46,490 nt of DNA, from positions 1 to 46,490 of the forward strand of contig PXBF01000192.1 of NCBI GenBank assembly GCA_003567005.1, given 5' to 3'. Below, one piece after another: positions 32,736-42,098 of this stretch (position 1 is its first letter; every line of letters starts with the position of its first letter). The position numbers and the translations under genes were made by a program. A model generated the notes under the pieces. That model had not been told where the DNA came from. It made no database searches and saw nothing but the letters and a program-made list of their open reading frames with translations. The DNA comes from PVC group bacterium. GTDB lineage: Bacteria; Verrucomicrobiota; Kiritimatiellia; UBA8416.

Positions 32736-33457
32736 TCAATCGCACGCGTCGCCCGGCAATCAGGATATGCCGAACAACCCCAGAAATCGCCACGGGCAGA
32801 TTTTCGCCGCCGCATCGACTTTCCGCACTCGGGGCATTCGGGCGCACCTTCAACTTTTGCTGCAGCTTCCGTCCGCGCCTTGTGCATACGCTCGCGAATG
32901 CCACCTTCCTTCATAAACGACTCTTCCAGCGATTCCATTTGCCGGTTCAGCAATCCCGTCGTGCGCTGGATCAACACAATCAAGGCATTGGCAACCACGA
33001 CCGGATCATCGTTCTTGAGCCAAGGATCAAACAACCGCCGCTGCTTGTGCAAATATACCCAGTAATCGTGCAGCACGTCATCGGTATATTCAAATGCCGC
33101 CAGTTTGACGCCCGAAATCTTCACATGCTGGAGATCCCGGATGCTCCACGGAATCTCCTCGCGCTCTGCCAGCCACGTTTCCAGATCGTTCTGCAATTCA
33201 GCCAGACTTGCCCTTGCAACATCAGTGAGCTTGATCTCCGTTTCCGTCGAAGTGCCCGCCCGCTCCGAGCCCTCGGCAATATTGATGCGTCCCGAACGCG
33301 CCGCGCCAACCATCTGCCCCACAACTTTGCCCAGCGCATCTTCTTGCCAGGGAATGAACCGCTTGCAAAAACCAATCGCCCCCAGGTGCACAATCGTCGC
33401 GAAGTTAAACGAAAAGAGCTTGCGGTAGCCACCGCTGCGATTGAAAATGCCCGCCAC
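32723..33457 (-). CDS. Four-helix-bundle suffix protein with C-terminal zinc ribbon
   Basis: 244 residues. The first half (LFSFNFATIVHLGAIGFCKRF, VGQMVGAARSGRINIAEGSER) matches four-helix-bundle proteins related to those encoded in 23S rRNA intervening sequences and the retroelement protein Avd, in the longer form with a suffix domain. The end carries CPECGKSMRRRKSARGDFWGCSAYPDC, a topoisomerase-type C4 zinc ribbon, likely nucleic-acid binding. Function unknown. It stands alone, with GC-rich repeats on both sides, as is common for these mobile-looking accessory genes. Confidence 0.82.
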   Translation of the reverse strand: MAGIFNRSGGYRKLFSFNFATIVHLGAIGFCKRFIPWQEDALGKVVGQMVGAARSGRINIAEGSERAGTSTETEIKLTDVARASLAELQNDLETWLAEREEIPWSIRDLQHVKISGVKLAAFEYTDDVLHDYWVYLHKQRRLFDPWLKNDDPVVVANALIVLIQRTTGLLNRQMESLEESFMKEGGIRERMHKARTEAAAKVEGAPECPECGKSMRRRKSARGDFWGCSAYPDCRATRAIDAAP

Positions 33458-33539
33458 TGGTTGCCTCCTGCTGTTATCGTACGCGTCGCCAAGGACGCCG
33501 GACTCTCGACGCCCGACTCCGTATTGTTTCTAGCAAATA

Positions 33540-33625
33540 CCTCGCACCTTCCACAAGCCCGGCATTCGCCAACCGCGCCCTCCCCACCCGGCGTCGGGCG
33601 TCCGGCGTCCGGCGTCCTCGCGTTC
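33540..33625. repeat. GC-rich intergenic repeat, copy B
   Basis: ACAAGCCCGGC at 33553-33563, then CGGCGTCGGGCGTCCGG at 33589-33605, which runs into a short tandem of GGCGTCC units. Same order of blocks as copies A and C. Confidence 0.65.
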
Positions 33626-33754
33626 CACCCAAGGCACTGCTTCCACCGCGCACGTCGCCCGGCCCAACAAGGCATTCCCCACCCATGAACCTCACGAATA
33701 TTAGATTGCCCCTTGCCCATTGACTTTCGCTACAAACGGTCGCTGGTGCCTGGT

Positions 33755-33780
33755 CACAAACCGGATAATCTTCGGCCAAG
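33755..33780. repeat. 26-base direct repeat, left arm
   Basis: CACAAACCGGATAA followed by TCTTCGGCCAAG; recurs at 34676-34701 with a single base change. The two arms bracket the histidine-phosphatase gene. Confidence 0.7.
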
Positions 33781-33889
33781 ACTCACACCGCCGCCACTCA
33801 CCCGGCGTCGGACGATTTTCCTTTCCTGCTTGCCAAGGCTTGCGGTGTCCGCCATCAATGCTATAGCAAATACGAAGGAAGGAATTGAT

Positions 33890-34624
33890 ATGCACCTATT
33901 CATCATTCGACACGGTCACCGGGCTGACGAGGAGGAGGGGTATGAGGGGGGCGGTAACCCCCCACTGAGCAGCAGGGGTGTCGAGCAGGCACGCCACATG
34001 GCAGATTTCATGGCGGACCAATCGCTGACCGCACTCTATTCCAGCTCAATGCTCCGTGCGCTCCAGACCGCGGAACCATTGCACAAGAAACTCGGTGGCC
34101 CTTGGCACGTCTGGCCTGTTTTCTGCGAGACGCCCACAATCCTCTGGCAAAATCTGTATAAACGTAATCCGGAGGTTGCCGCGCGTTCGGTGGCTTGGCG
34201 CACGGACGAGGAACCGGAACGATTCACGGCAGATGAAGCAGAAGCGCTTGAGGGCAACTACTACCTGCTTTCGCAACTGCCCGACCGCTATCCGGGCGTC
34301 GAGATCAGCCAGCCCTTCCCTTGGCCGGATGCTTGGTGGACCGCCCTGCAAGGGGGATGTCGAGAAACCGGTTTTGCACGGTTGGAGCTGGGGCTCGCAG
34401 CCTTGCTAGCCCGACACGGCGGGGAGGACCGCGTCGCGTTGGTCGCCCACGGAAACAGCGGCGACATGATGCTAGCCATTCTGCTGGCATTGCCTCGCAC
34501 GCAGGGACGCCGTGTAGGCACCGCCCACGCCAGCATTGCCTGCGTTGAGATCTATGACCAGAACACAAGGCGTTTGGTCTACCTCAACCGCGAGGATCAT
34601 CTGCCCGATCACTTACGCAGTTAG
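33890..34624 (+). CDS. Histidine phosphatase superfamily protein
   Basis: 244 residues starting with the phosphohistidine motif IIRHGHR (H8 nucleophile), followed by LSSRGVEQARHMADFM, LYSSSMLRALQTAEPL and, near residue 185, VALVAHGNSGDMMLAIL with the second catalytic His. This is the branch of phosphoglycerate-mutase-like phosphatases; substrates range from sugar phosphates to proteins and cannot be told here. AAGGAAGGA before the ATG at 33890 settles the start. A single gene bracketed by a 26-base direct repeat. Confidence 0.87.
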   Translation: MHLFIIRHGHRADEEEGYEGGGNPPLSSRGVEQARHMADFMADQSLTALYSSSMLRALQTAEPLHKKLGGPWHVWPVFCETPTILWQNLYKRNPEVAARSVAWRTDEEPERFTADEAEALEGNYYLLSQLPDRYPGVEISQPFPWPDAWWTALQGGCRETGFARLELGLAALLARHGGEDRVALVAHGNSGDMMLAILLALPRTQGRRVGTAHASIACVEIYDQNTRRLVYLNREDHLPDHLRS

Positions 34625-34675
34625 GTGATGCGACGGAAAAGGGACAGTCAGCGCAAATGAACAATTATTCTTAGA

Positions 34676-34701
34676 CACAAACCGGATAACCTTCGGCCAA
34701 G
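34676..34701. repeat. 26-base direct repeat, right arm
   Basis: Matches 33755-33780 at 25 of 26 bases, lying 52 bases after the stop of the histidine-phosphatase gene. The rest of the 34625-34834 gap shows no gene. Confidence 0.7.
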
Positions 34702-34834
34702 CCACCGCCCAACAACACCAACTGCGCCCCGATGGGCTCGACCCCATGCGCATAAACGCCAAATCCGGCTGCGGGCCAACATGTATTGCCGATTACGGCT
34801 TGATATTGATATGGTCAAATGACAGGCTGTCAAC

Positions 34835-35818
34835 ATGGACAACGAGCACGCCGACATAGCGCCGTCAGGAACCAGTTTTTCGGCCTCTTCCGGTGCGCCT
34901 GAAGAAATCGTCAATGCTATCAAGCAGGCGGCGCTTGACTGCGGTTATATTGATTGCGGCATCACCGCAGCTCGCCCATTTGATATCTATGCAGAAGCCT
35001 TGCAAAAACGGATTGCGCTTTTCCCGGAAACACGCGAGCTATACCAATCGATGTTCGAGCGCTGTAACCCTTGCCGGGATGCTCCTTGGGTGAATTCCAT
35101 TATCGTCTGTGTGCATCAATACGGAAAATACAGGTTACCGAACGGGCTGGGCAGCCATATTGGCAGGAATTATCTGGCGGATCGCCGCAATCCGGCTAAC
35201 CCTGACTATGCTAACGAAAGGCATTTTACGACACATTTGCGCGCCATGGGACTGCGGGTAAAACGCGGCGGGGTACCGGAAAGACTGGTAGGCATGCTGG
35301 CCGGAGTGACGCAAATCGGACGCAACGGGTTTGCCTATCATCCCCGCGGGGGCTCATGGATCAATATTGAAAGCTGGCGGGTTGATCTGCCGCTGCCGAC
35401 GGATCAGCCCGCCGCGGCATGCCCCTGTCCCGCAGGTTGCCGCCGGTGTATGGACGCCTGCCCAACCAAAGCTCTGCGAGAACCGTATCTCATGCGTATG
35501 GATCACTGCATCGCGCATTTAACGTATCATGCCGCATGGCCGATACCGAAACACCTCTGGCACGCCATGGGCAACTGGATTTACGGTTGCGATATCTGTC
35601 AACTGGTATGTCCGCTAAATAGGGATAAATGGAAAAACACGCTGCCGATGCCCTGGCTTGATGCAGTCAAATCCCGGTTGACACCGCAGGCGCTTGCCAC
35701 AATGGACGCCGAAACCTACCGGCGTTTCGTTCATCCGCACTTCTGGTATATTCCGAAGGATGACGTGGAACGCTGGCGAGCCAATGCCGGACGCGTCTGC
35801 AATGCGGTGAAGTGCTAG
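34835..35818 (+). CDS. QueG-like double [4Fe-4S] cluster protein
   Basis: 327 residues resembling epoxyqueuosine reductase QueG: AGVTQIGRNGFAYHPRGGSWINIESW, then a first cluster site CPAGCRRCMDACPTKALREPY, DHCIAHLTYH, and a second site GCDICQLVCPLNRDKW. In real QueG the segment before IGKN holds a D-[ST]-x-P-x-x-E-R motif with the catalytic Asp; here it reads RGGVPERLVG, so the Asp is missing. It may be a cobamide-binding reductase of another kind, related to reductive-dehalogenase-like proteins. No signal peptide. Shine-Dalgarno is weak. I am confident of the fold, not of the activity. Confidence 0.75.
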   Translation: MDNEHADIAPSGTSFSASSGAPEEIVNAIKQAALDCGYIDCGITAARPFDIYAEALQKRIALFPETRELYQSMFERCNPCRDAPWVNSIIVCVHQYGKYRLPNGLGSHIGRNYLADRRNPANPDYANERHFTTHLRAMGLRVKRGGVPERLVGMLAGVTQIGRNGFAYHPRGGSWINIESWRVDLPLPTDQPAAACPCPAGCRRCMDACPTKALREPYLMRMDHCIAHLTYHAAWPIPKHLWHAMGNWIYGCDICQLVCPLNRDKWKNTLPMPWLDAVKSRLTPQALATMDAETYRRFVHPHFWYIPKDDVERWRANAGRVCNAVKC

Positions 35819-35841
35819 CCCGCTCTGGAGACATATCATCC

Positions 35842-35935
35842 ATACCACAAGCCCGGCCATCACCCACCCGCAGACCTGCCCCCCACTGACCATTCGGCGT
35901 CGGGCGTCCGGACTCTGGCGACCTCGCTCTCCGCG
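35842..35935. repeat. GC-rich intergenic repeat, copy C
   Basis: ACAAGCCCGGC at 35847-35857 and CGGCGTCGGGCGTCCGG at 35895-35911, the latter identical to copy B. Placed between the convergent QueG-like and copper-ATPase genes. Confidence 0.65.
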
Positions 35936-35994
35936 TGACACAGGAGCACTTCATGATAGATGTGCAGGAAATAATCCGCGACCAAGCGATCCGG

Positions 35995-38259
35995 TTACGT
36001 ACGCCGCTTGCCTGTCCGCAAATCGACCTTCTGGAGGCGGCGGGCATTAGTAACCACATTAATGGAACTGAAGGCCATGGCCGCTTCCGCCAGCAAGGGA
36101 TGCAAGGCCCCCGCCATGGCTAGCGGAATCATCACCAGATTATAGAAAAACGCCCAGAAGAGATTCTCGCGAATCTTGCGAAAGGTAGCCCGGCTCAAAT
36201 GCACGGCTCGTACAACGGCATCGAGTTTCCCTTGTACGAGAACGATATCACCCGCTTCAATGGCCACGTCGGTTCCCGTGCCAATTGCAATTCCCACATC
36301 TGCTTGTGTCAAGGCAGGCGCATCATTGATCCCGTCTCCAACCATTGCCACCTTGCGCCCCTCGGCCTGCAATTCTTTCACCTTGTCCGCCTTATCCCCC
36401 GGCAAAACCTGAGCAACGACATCATCAATACCCGCCTCGCTTGCTACCGCCCGTGCAACCGTTTCGTTGTCCCCCGTGAGCATCACAGTATGAAAACCAA
36501 GCTCTTTCAATTGCCGCAATGCCTCCGGGCTATCCTCCTTGATGCGATCGGCAACTGCAATCAACCCCAGATCCCGATCGCCAGCCACCACACGAATCAC
36601 CGTACGAGCCTGCTTTTCGAGTTTTTCGCGTGCCGCACGCAAATCCTCGCGTAGCGACTGCGACATCAGTGCATCGGTCCCCGCAGCAATAGCCAGACCA
36701 TCGAGTTTTCCGCGGACACCTCCACCGGTAACGGCCTCGAAATCATCCGCAGGACTTGATTGTATACCGCGATCCTTCGCTTCCTGCACAATCGCCTTTG
36801 CAATCGGATGCTCACTATTGCGTTCAAGTGCAACGGCCACACGGAACAACTCGTCGTCCGTTACACCATCCGCAGTCACAACATCCGTAACCCCCGGCTT
36901 GCCTTCAGTGATCGTACCCGTCTTATCGAACACCAGGACATCCACATCACGCAAGACCTGCACAGCAGCCCCCTTGCGAATCAGGATGCCGTTCTCAGCC
37001 CCCAGCCCGGAACCAACCATCAAGGCCGTGGGTGTTGCCAAACCAAGCGCACATGGACACGCAATCACGAGCACGGCAATGGCCGCATGCAAAGCCAAGG
37101 CAACCCAGCCCATATCAGGGTTTACCCATGGAATAAAGTTCGCCATCCACTGCGCCAATTCGCCCAAAGGCCCACTGAATACAAGCCACGCAACAAATGT
37201 CACAAAGGCCAAAACCAAAACAATTGGAACAAACACAGCCGTCACGCGATCCGCCAACGCCTGAATCGGTACTTTGGAGCCTTGTGCCTCTTCGACCATC
37301 CGAATAACCTGGCTCAAAAACGTATCATTGCCTGTTCGGGTTGCCTTCACACGCAGCACCCCTTCAAGGTTAATGGTCGCACCGATCACCTTACTGCCCG
37401 GTTCCCGTTTCACCGGCATGGATTCGCCTGTTACCAGAGATTCATCCACACTACTGCTGCCGGAGACCACCTCGCCATCGGTCGGAACTTTCTCCCCCGG
37501 ACGCACTACCATAATATCCCCGGCCGCAAGCGCATCGATGGGTATCTGCTGTTCCTCGCCATCGCGCTCAACACAGGCCTCTTTTGCTTCCAACGTCAAC
37601 AGTTTGCGGATCGCCTGCGAAGCCTTGCCCTTCGACTGCGTCTCGATATGACGCCCCGTCAAATGAAACGCCATGATCATGCCGGCAAGCCCGCCGAAAT
37701 TTGCTAATGACGGCAAGTCAACATAATGCCCCATGAGAGCGATCAAGCCCGTTACATAGGCAGCCAGCGTACCGAGTGCAATCAGTACATCCATATTGGG
37801 CGCCAGCCTGCGCGCCGACCCCCAGGCACTGCGCAACGTCGCAAATCCCGGCCCAAACAGAACCATTCCGCTCAAAAGGACCATGCCCCAATCATGCGCA
37901 AACATACCGCCAGGCATATAGTGATGCCCATGACCGAAAAACATCGGTAACATCCAAATCATAATGGGAATGGTTGCTGCCCAAGCCAACCACATGCGCC
38001 GACGCTCGACGCGACCATCTTCTTCCTCCAGATGCTGGGATGCACTTCCCTCTACCACGGAAAACCCGACGCCCTCAATGGCTGCGCGTAACGCTTCATC
38101 ATCCGGCGATTTCCCGGATGCTCCATGCACAAGCGCGGAATGTGTGGCCAAGTTCACACTTGCCTTCTCTACATTCGGCACATCCAACAAAGCCTTCTCC
38201 ACATTAGCCACACAACTGGCACAATGCATCCCTTTAATATGTATCGTCTTGTCAGCCAT
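35995..38259 (-). CDS. copA: Copper-translocating P-type ATPase (CopA-like)
   Basis: 754 residues. N-terminal heavy-metal-associated domain with GMHCASCV (C13, C16); a His/Met-rich loop ([14 protein letters not shown]) between early membrane segments; the actuator TGES; the transmembrane metal site C401-P-C403; the phosphorylation motif DKTGT (D445); and the hinge [10 protein letters not shown]. The late segment reads [14 protein letters not shown], with the N and SS positions of Cu(I) pumps. Exports Cu(I) from the cytoplasm, using ATP. One HMA domain is usual for bacterial CopA. GAGGGA precedes the ATG. No copper regulator or chaperone gene is next to it. Confidence 0.94.
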   Translation of the reverse strand: MADKTIHIKGMHCASCVANVEKALLDVPNVEKASVNLATHSALVHGASGKSPDDEALRAAIEGVGFSVVEGSASQHLEEEDGRVERRRMWLAWAATIPIMIWMLPMFFGHGHHYMPGGMFAHDWGMVLLSGMVLFGPGFATLRSAWGSARRLAPNMDVLIALGTLAAYVTGLIALMGHYVDLPSLANFGGLAGMIMAFHLTGRHIETQSKGKASQAIRKLLTLEAKEACVERDGEEQQIPIDALAAGDIMVVRPGEKVPTDGEVVSGSSSVDESLVTGESMPVKREPGSKVIGATINLEGVLRVKATRTGNDTFLSQVIRMVEEAQGSKVPIQALADRVTAVFVPIVLVLAFVTFVAWLVFSGPLGELAQWMANFIPWVNPDMGWVALALHAAIAVLVIACPCALGLATPTALMVGSGLGAENGILIRKGAAVQVLRDVDVLVFDKTGTITEGKPGVTDVVTADGVTDDELFRVAVALERNSEHPIAKAIVQEAKDRGIQSSPADDFEAVTGGGVRGKLDGLAIAAGTDALMSQSLREDLRAAREKLEKQARTVIRVVAGDRDLGLIAVADRIKEDSPEALRQLKELGFHTVMLTGDNETVARAVASEAGIDDVVAQVLPGDKADKVKELQAEGRKVAMVGDGINDAPALTQADVGIAIGTGTDVAIEAGDIVLVQGKLDAVVRAVHLSRATFRKIRENLFWAFFYNLVMIPLAMAGALHPLLAEAAMAFSSINVVTNARRLQKVDLRTGKRRT

Positions 38260-38493
38260 CTATCCCTCAATCTTCGTTACCGTATTACGCACGCAATAAC
38301 CCACCATGCGTTACATGCAGACATCGTGCATCGCATTTTTTCACGATATGCAAACTAGGACGACACAAATACCCCTATCCCTCGAAATTTGTGATCCGCT
38401 TGCAGCAAACAAAGGCTTCCTATTGGAAAGCAAACACCATATTGACAGCCCCAACAATAGAGGGAAGTAAAACGAGAGAGGTAAAACGTCCCC

Positions 38494-38520
38494 TTCTCAC
38501 GTTCAACGTCTCACGTTTCG
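38494..38520. repeat. Short tandem repeat at the end of the metallopeptidase gene
   Basis: CTCACGTT occurs at 38496-38503 and 38510-38517, a 14-base period, in the region after the metallopeptidase stop. The 38260-38528 gap otherwise shows no gene. Confidence 0.45.
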
Positions 38521-38528
38521 CATCCCTA

Positions 38529-40106
38529 TCAAGGTGCCCGCAAGGCGGCTCGCCTCCGGCGTGGCGAATCCCAGAAAGCATGAAAATCAGCTTCAAGTGC
38601 ATCCATATCGTAATAAGACAGAATTCGCTCCATGGCTTTTGGTCCGCTTCCCGTATCGGCCAATTCTTTCATATACCGATCTAGGAATTCGGCAAATACG
38701 AACTGTGGATCGGCAGCAGCCGACCTTCGCAAATAATAGACAAACCCCCAGGCCGTTGCATAGTGTTGGCGGCGACGTCCATCATTCGTATGATAGAACG
38801 AATTGTAATCCAGCGCAAAGAGCTGGGAAAGCGGCATGTCGGTTGCACGTTCTGCATGGGCCGGATGCTCTTCGAAAGTAATATCGTTGCGCCGCAAACG
38901 GGATTTCTCGAATAAAACAGCATGCCCCTCGTTAAACCACACGCATACGCGCAGGGGCTCTGTTGCCAATGACAAGTATTGATGAAATGCCTCATGATAA
39001 ATGGTCGACAAGATCCGTTCACGAGCTTGCTGGTAGGTAGCGCCATCTACAGGACGGATCACCAATTCACCGCGAGATTCACTCCAAATGCCAGCACTCC
39101 ACGCAAACTCTTGACCGACATACCGCATGTATTCTTCCTGATCTGCAAATACGCGGATGATGCCAACCGCCTGAATGGGACGGGGGGGCGGGATCATATC
39201 CGTAAACGCATCACGCATGGGCTCCAAGGTTCGTTCTAAATCGCGTATCAATTGCTGCGCACCTCGCCGCTGATCCGAAAGCAAAACATAATCGCCTATG
39301 TCAACAGACTGCCACTCACGAAGATTTGCAACACTTGCATGTGCCTCAGCGCGACTACGGGCAAGTGATGCGGATTCCGCCGCCCCAGTCTCTCGCACGC
39401 CCGACACCCCAGGCTCTGTTGAGCGCTCTGGAGCGAAAACGTCCAATGCACGCAAAAAACGTTGTTCAAAAGATTGACGCGTCCTGGCAACATCAGCATC
39501 TGGCGCCAACTGAATATCCACAATGAAGTAATCAGATACTTCGCGTAGTCCAGCTCGCGCACTAGCAACACGCAACACATAAACCAAACGTCTGGAGGAA
39601 GATGCCTCGATTTCGGCTGCTGCCTGTAAAGGACGCGAAATATGACGAATGGGGTTGACCCGCCCGGGCTCCTCCTGCAGATAGTCTTCCAGCCACGCAA
39701 GCACATCATCGGATGTCGGTGATTCCATACGAGGCATTTCCCGTACTTTTTCATCATAAGCAGAACGCTGCACCGCAGCAGCAGCAAACCTTGGCAAACG
39801 GTAATGAGGTTGTAGCACACGCACACGATTTTCATGTTGATCCCGCCATTGACCCAGTATCTGTGACCGTAGCCAAATCTCGCGGGGATCATAACGTTCT
39901 TCTGTCCAGGTCCGTTCTCCTTGTTGCAAGCGATACAATCGCCTTTCGAGCGGAGGTAGGGGTTCTTCTCTAGAACGTGCCGGAACCACAATACGAAGCC
40001 CGGCTTCGGGCAATTCGGCCGGAACCACAAAAGATGGCGTCACGCGTGCCACAGAAGAACCCGTTAGGAACAAAAACACCGTACATATCAAAAGAATCGT
40101 CTTCAT
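38529..40106 (-). CDS. Exported gluzincin-type metallopeptidase-like protein
   Basis: 525 residues with a signal peptide (ILLICTVFLFLTGSSVA). The C-terminal third carries a zinc-peptidase site: HEAFH (H371, E372, H375) and WFNEGH with E393 as third ligand, 18 residues later, the gluzincin arrangement of DUF1570/peptidase-MA-like proteins. Residues about 100-270 are Arg/Ala/Glu-rich and helical, without a known domain. It likely acts in the periplasm or outside on proteins or peptides; substrate unknown. Single gene, divergent from tamA. Confidence 0.75.
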   Translation of the reverse strand: MKTILLICTVFLFLTGSSVARVTPSFVVPAELPEAGLRIVVPARSREEPLPPLERRLYRLQQGERTWTEERYDPREIWLRSQILGQWRDQHENRVRVLQPHYRLPRFAAAAVQRSAYDEKVREMPRMESPTSDDVLAWLEDYLQEEPGRVNPIRHISRPLQAAAEIEASSSRRLVYVLRVASARAGLREVSDYFIVDIQLAPDADVARTRQSFEQRFLRALDVFAPERSTEPGVSGVRETGAAESASLARSRAEAHASVANLREWQSVDIGDYVLLSDQRRGAQQLIRDLERTLEPMRDAFTDMIPPPRPIQAVGIIRVFADQEEYMRYVGQEFAWSAGIWSESRGELVIRPVDGATYQQARERILSTIYHEAFHQYLSLATEPLRVCVWFNEGHAVLFEKSRLRRNDITFEEHPAHAERATDMPLSQLFALDYNSFYHTNDGRRRQHYATAWGFVYYLRRSAAADPQFVFAEFLDRYMKELADTGSGPKAMERILSYYDMDALEADFHAFWDSPRRRRAALRAP

Positions 40107-40319
40107 CTCATAAGAACCCTATCATATCTCCCGTGCAAACAGCAATGAGAGGAGTGCACCTGATGCCTGAAAGTCTCGCACAATCTGCAGGACGAAAAGA
40201 CGATCATAACAGCACTGCTAGGTTCCGCGAGGGGAAAACCCAAGCTGATCAAAAAGAGAAGTGCGTTTTGCATGGGCATATATTGCGATTGGATGCAAAG
40301 ATTGATACGATTTGATCCT

Positions 40320-42098
40320 ATGTTAAAACTACGTTTATGTTTGCTGGCCTTTACGCTCCTAGGCATGTTGCCAGGGACGGCAACCTTGCTTGCCGAAGAG
40401 GCCCCTATTCGATACCGCGTACGCATTAGGGGCATTGATGATCGAACGTTGCGCCGTGAACTGTACAATCTTTCTGTCATGCAAGCACTTTCCGGTCGCC
40501 CACCGGTATCGGAACTACAGCTACGGCGACGTGCCCGCAGAGATCCGCCCCTTTTCAAACAGGCTTTACGAAATCACGGGTTTTATCAGCCTACGGTTGA
40601 AACACACATTAATTTGGAACGCCGACGCCCCCGTGTACGCTTCGAAGTGGATACAGGGCCCAGTTATCATTTGCGAAATATAACGATCCAATCATCCGAC
40701 CCGACCGTTCCCATGCCTGCAGCAGCAGAAATAGGCTTACACACGGGAGAAGTCGCCGTGGCTTCGAACATTCTACAAGGAAATGATGAAATTGTTCGTG
40801 TATTGCGCACGAAGGGCCATGCCTTTGCATACATCGCCTCCCGTGAGGTGTTCGTCATCCATGCGGAGCAAGCCGTTGATGTACATTTCAAAGTCTCCCC
40901 GGGAAACACCTATCGATTTGGAGAAACCAAAATCGAAGGGTTAAAAGACGTGCAAGAGCCCTTCATTCGCCAGAAACTTCCCTGGAAATCGGGGGATCCT
41001 TTTGATGGCCGCGCACTCGCACAAGCAAGACGACGCCTGGTCGCGGCGGACCTATTCGGCACGGTACGACTGGAAACGGCAGACGAACCAGAATACGATA
41101 ATCTCTTACCCATATCCGTAACACTCCGAGAACGAAAGCACCGTTCTATCAGTCTAGGACTAGGCTACGGAAGCGATGAAGGTTGGCGCGCTCGTGTCGG
41201 CTGGGCGCACCGCAATCTATTGCAGCGAGGCGAACGCTTGTCTATTGACTACGCCGTTTCTGAAAGGGGACATGCGGGCGAATTGGCCTTTAAACGACCA
41301 GACTACCGCCGCGTAGATCAGAATCTGCATTTACTCCTGCAACGTGATGTGGAAGACACACGCGCCTACCGCACCGATAAGATTGGCGCGATGGCACGCA
41401 TAACACGACTGCATCGCGACGATCGCCTATACGGTATCGGACTGGGCCTGCGCTATTCCTCCGTAGAAGATGCAGACAGCCGGCAAGCATATAATCTGCT
41501 CTACCTGCCGATCACGATGGAGCAAGATCGCAGCGATGATCCGCTGGACCCGCGCTCGGGTACCAGACTGAACCTCGGACTGGCACCGTACTGGGACACC
41601 CTCGATACGGAAATCTTTTTCATCAAACCCCGCCTATCTTTTACCGGCTATCATACCTTGAGTCGACGCAACGAATTGGACTGGGCCGGAAAAGTTACCA
41701 TTGCATCGATCCTCGGAGAGTCCCGCAAACGAATCCCCGCCGACGAAAGGTACTATGCAGGGGGGGGCGGCTCGATTCGTGGTTATCGCTATCAGTTCGT
41801 CGGTCCGTTTGAAAACAACACCCCTACCGGTGGACGATCCCTCTTTTTGATTAGTCAGGAACTGCGCTGGCGCTGGTCTGAAACGATGGGGCTCGTTGCA
41901 TTCGTGGATGGCGGTGCTGTAACACAAGAAGCCCTGTTCGAAAGAACCGTGGATGAACTCCGTTGGGGCACCGGACTCGGCTTTCGCTACTTCACCCCCG
42001 TTGGACCCTTACGCTTTGATGCAGCCGTTCCAATTAACCGTAGACCAGAAATCGACGACCCATGGCAGTTTTATATCAGTTTAGGACAGGCTTTTTAA
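40320..42098 (+). CDS. tamA: TamA-like outer-membrane protein of the Omp85 family
   Basis: 592 residues. Signal peptide (LCLLAFTLLGMLPGTATLLA), three POTRA-like repeats in the first 250 residues (YRVRIRGIDDRTLRREL; YHLRNITIQSSD; YRFGETKIEGLKD), then a 16-strand barrel with the Omp85 hallmark YYAGGGGSIRGYRYQ and a terminal strand FYISLGQAF ending in Phe. It inserts or assembles outer-membrane proteins or lipids with TamB. Start chosen at the Met just before the signal peptide; longer starts at 40272 or 40293 are possible and Shine-Dalgarno support is poor. The stop overlaps the tamB start (TAATG). Confidence 0.9.
   Translation: MLKLRLCLLAFTLLGMLPGTATLLAEEAPIRYRVRIRGIDDRTLRRELYNLSVMQALSGRPPVSELQLRRRARRDPPLFKQALRNHGFYQPTVETHINLERRRPRVRFEVDTGPSYHLRNITIQSSDPTVPMPAAAEIGLHTGEVAVASNILQGNDEIVRVLRTKGHAFAYIASREVFVIHAEQAVDVHFKVSPGNTYRFGETKIEGLKDVQEPFIRQKLPWKSGDPFDGRALAQARRRLVAADLFGTVRLETADEPEYDNLLPISVTLRERKHRSISLGLGYGSDEGWRARVGWAHRNLLQRGERLSIDYAVSERGHAGELAFKRPDYRRVDQNLHLLLQRDVEDTRAYRTDKIGAMARITRLHRDDRLYGIGLGLRYSSVEDADSRQAYNLLYLPITMEQDRSDDPLDPRSGTRLNLGLAPYWDTLDTEIFFIKPRLSFTGYHTLSRRNELDWAGKVTIASILGESRKRIPADERYYAGGGGSIRGYRYQFVGPFENNTPTGGRSLFLISQELRWRWSETMGLVAFVDGGAVTQEALFERTVDELRWGTGLGFRYFTPVGPLRFDAAVPINRRPEIDDPWQFYISLGQAF

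Larger units (their letters stand above)
33458..33889. other. 432-base intergenic region with repeats
   Basis: Holds repeat copy B (33540-33625), a degenerate fourth piece near 33787-33812 (CACTCACCCGGCGTCGGACG), and one arm of a 26-base direct repeat (33755-33780). Frames open here have skewed Arg/Pro composition and no family match, so I take it as non-coding. Confidence 0.6.

Noticed and set aside
32632..35935. GC-rich repeats as integron attC sites
   Set aside because: I could not find the paired RYYYAAC and GTTRRRY core sites, the genes between them point in different directions, and no integrase is in the window.
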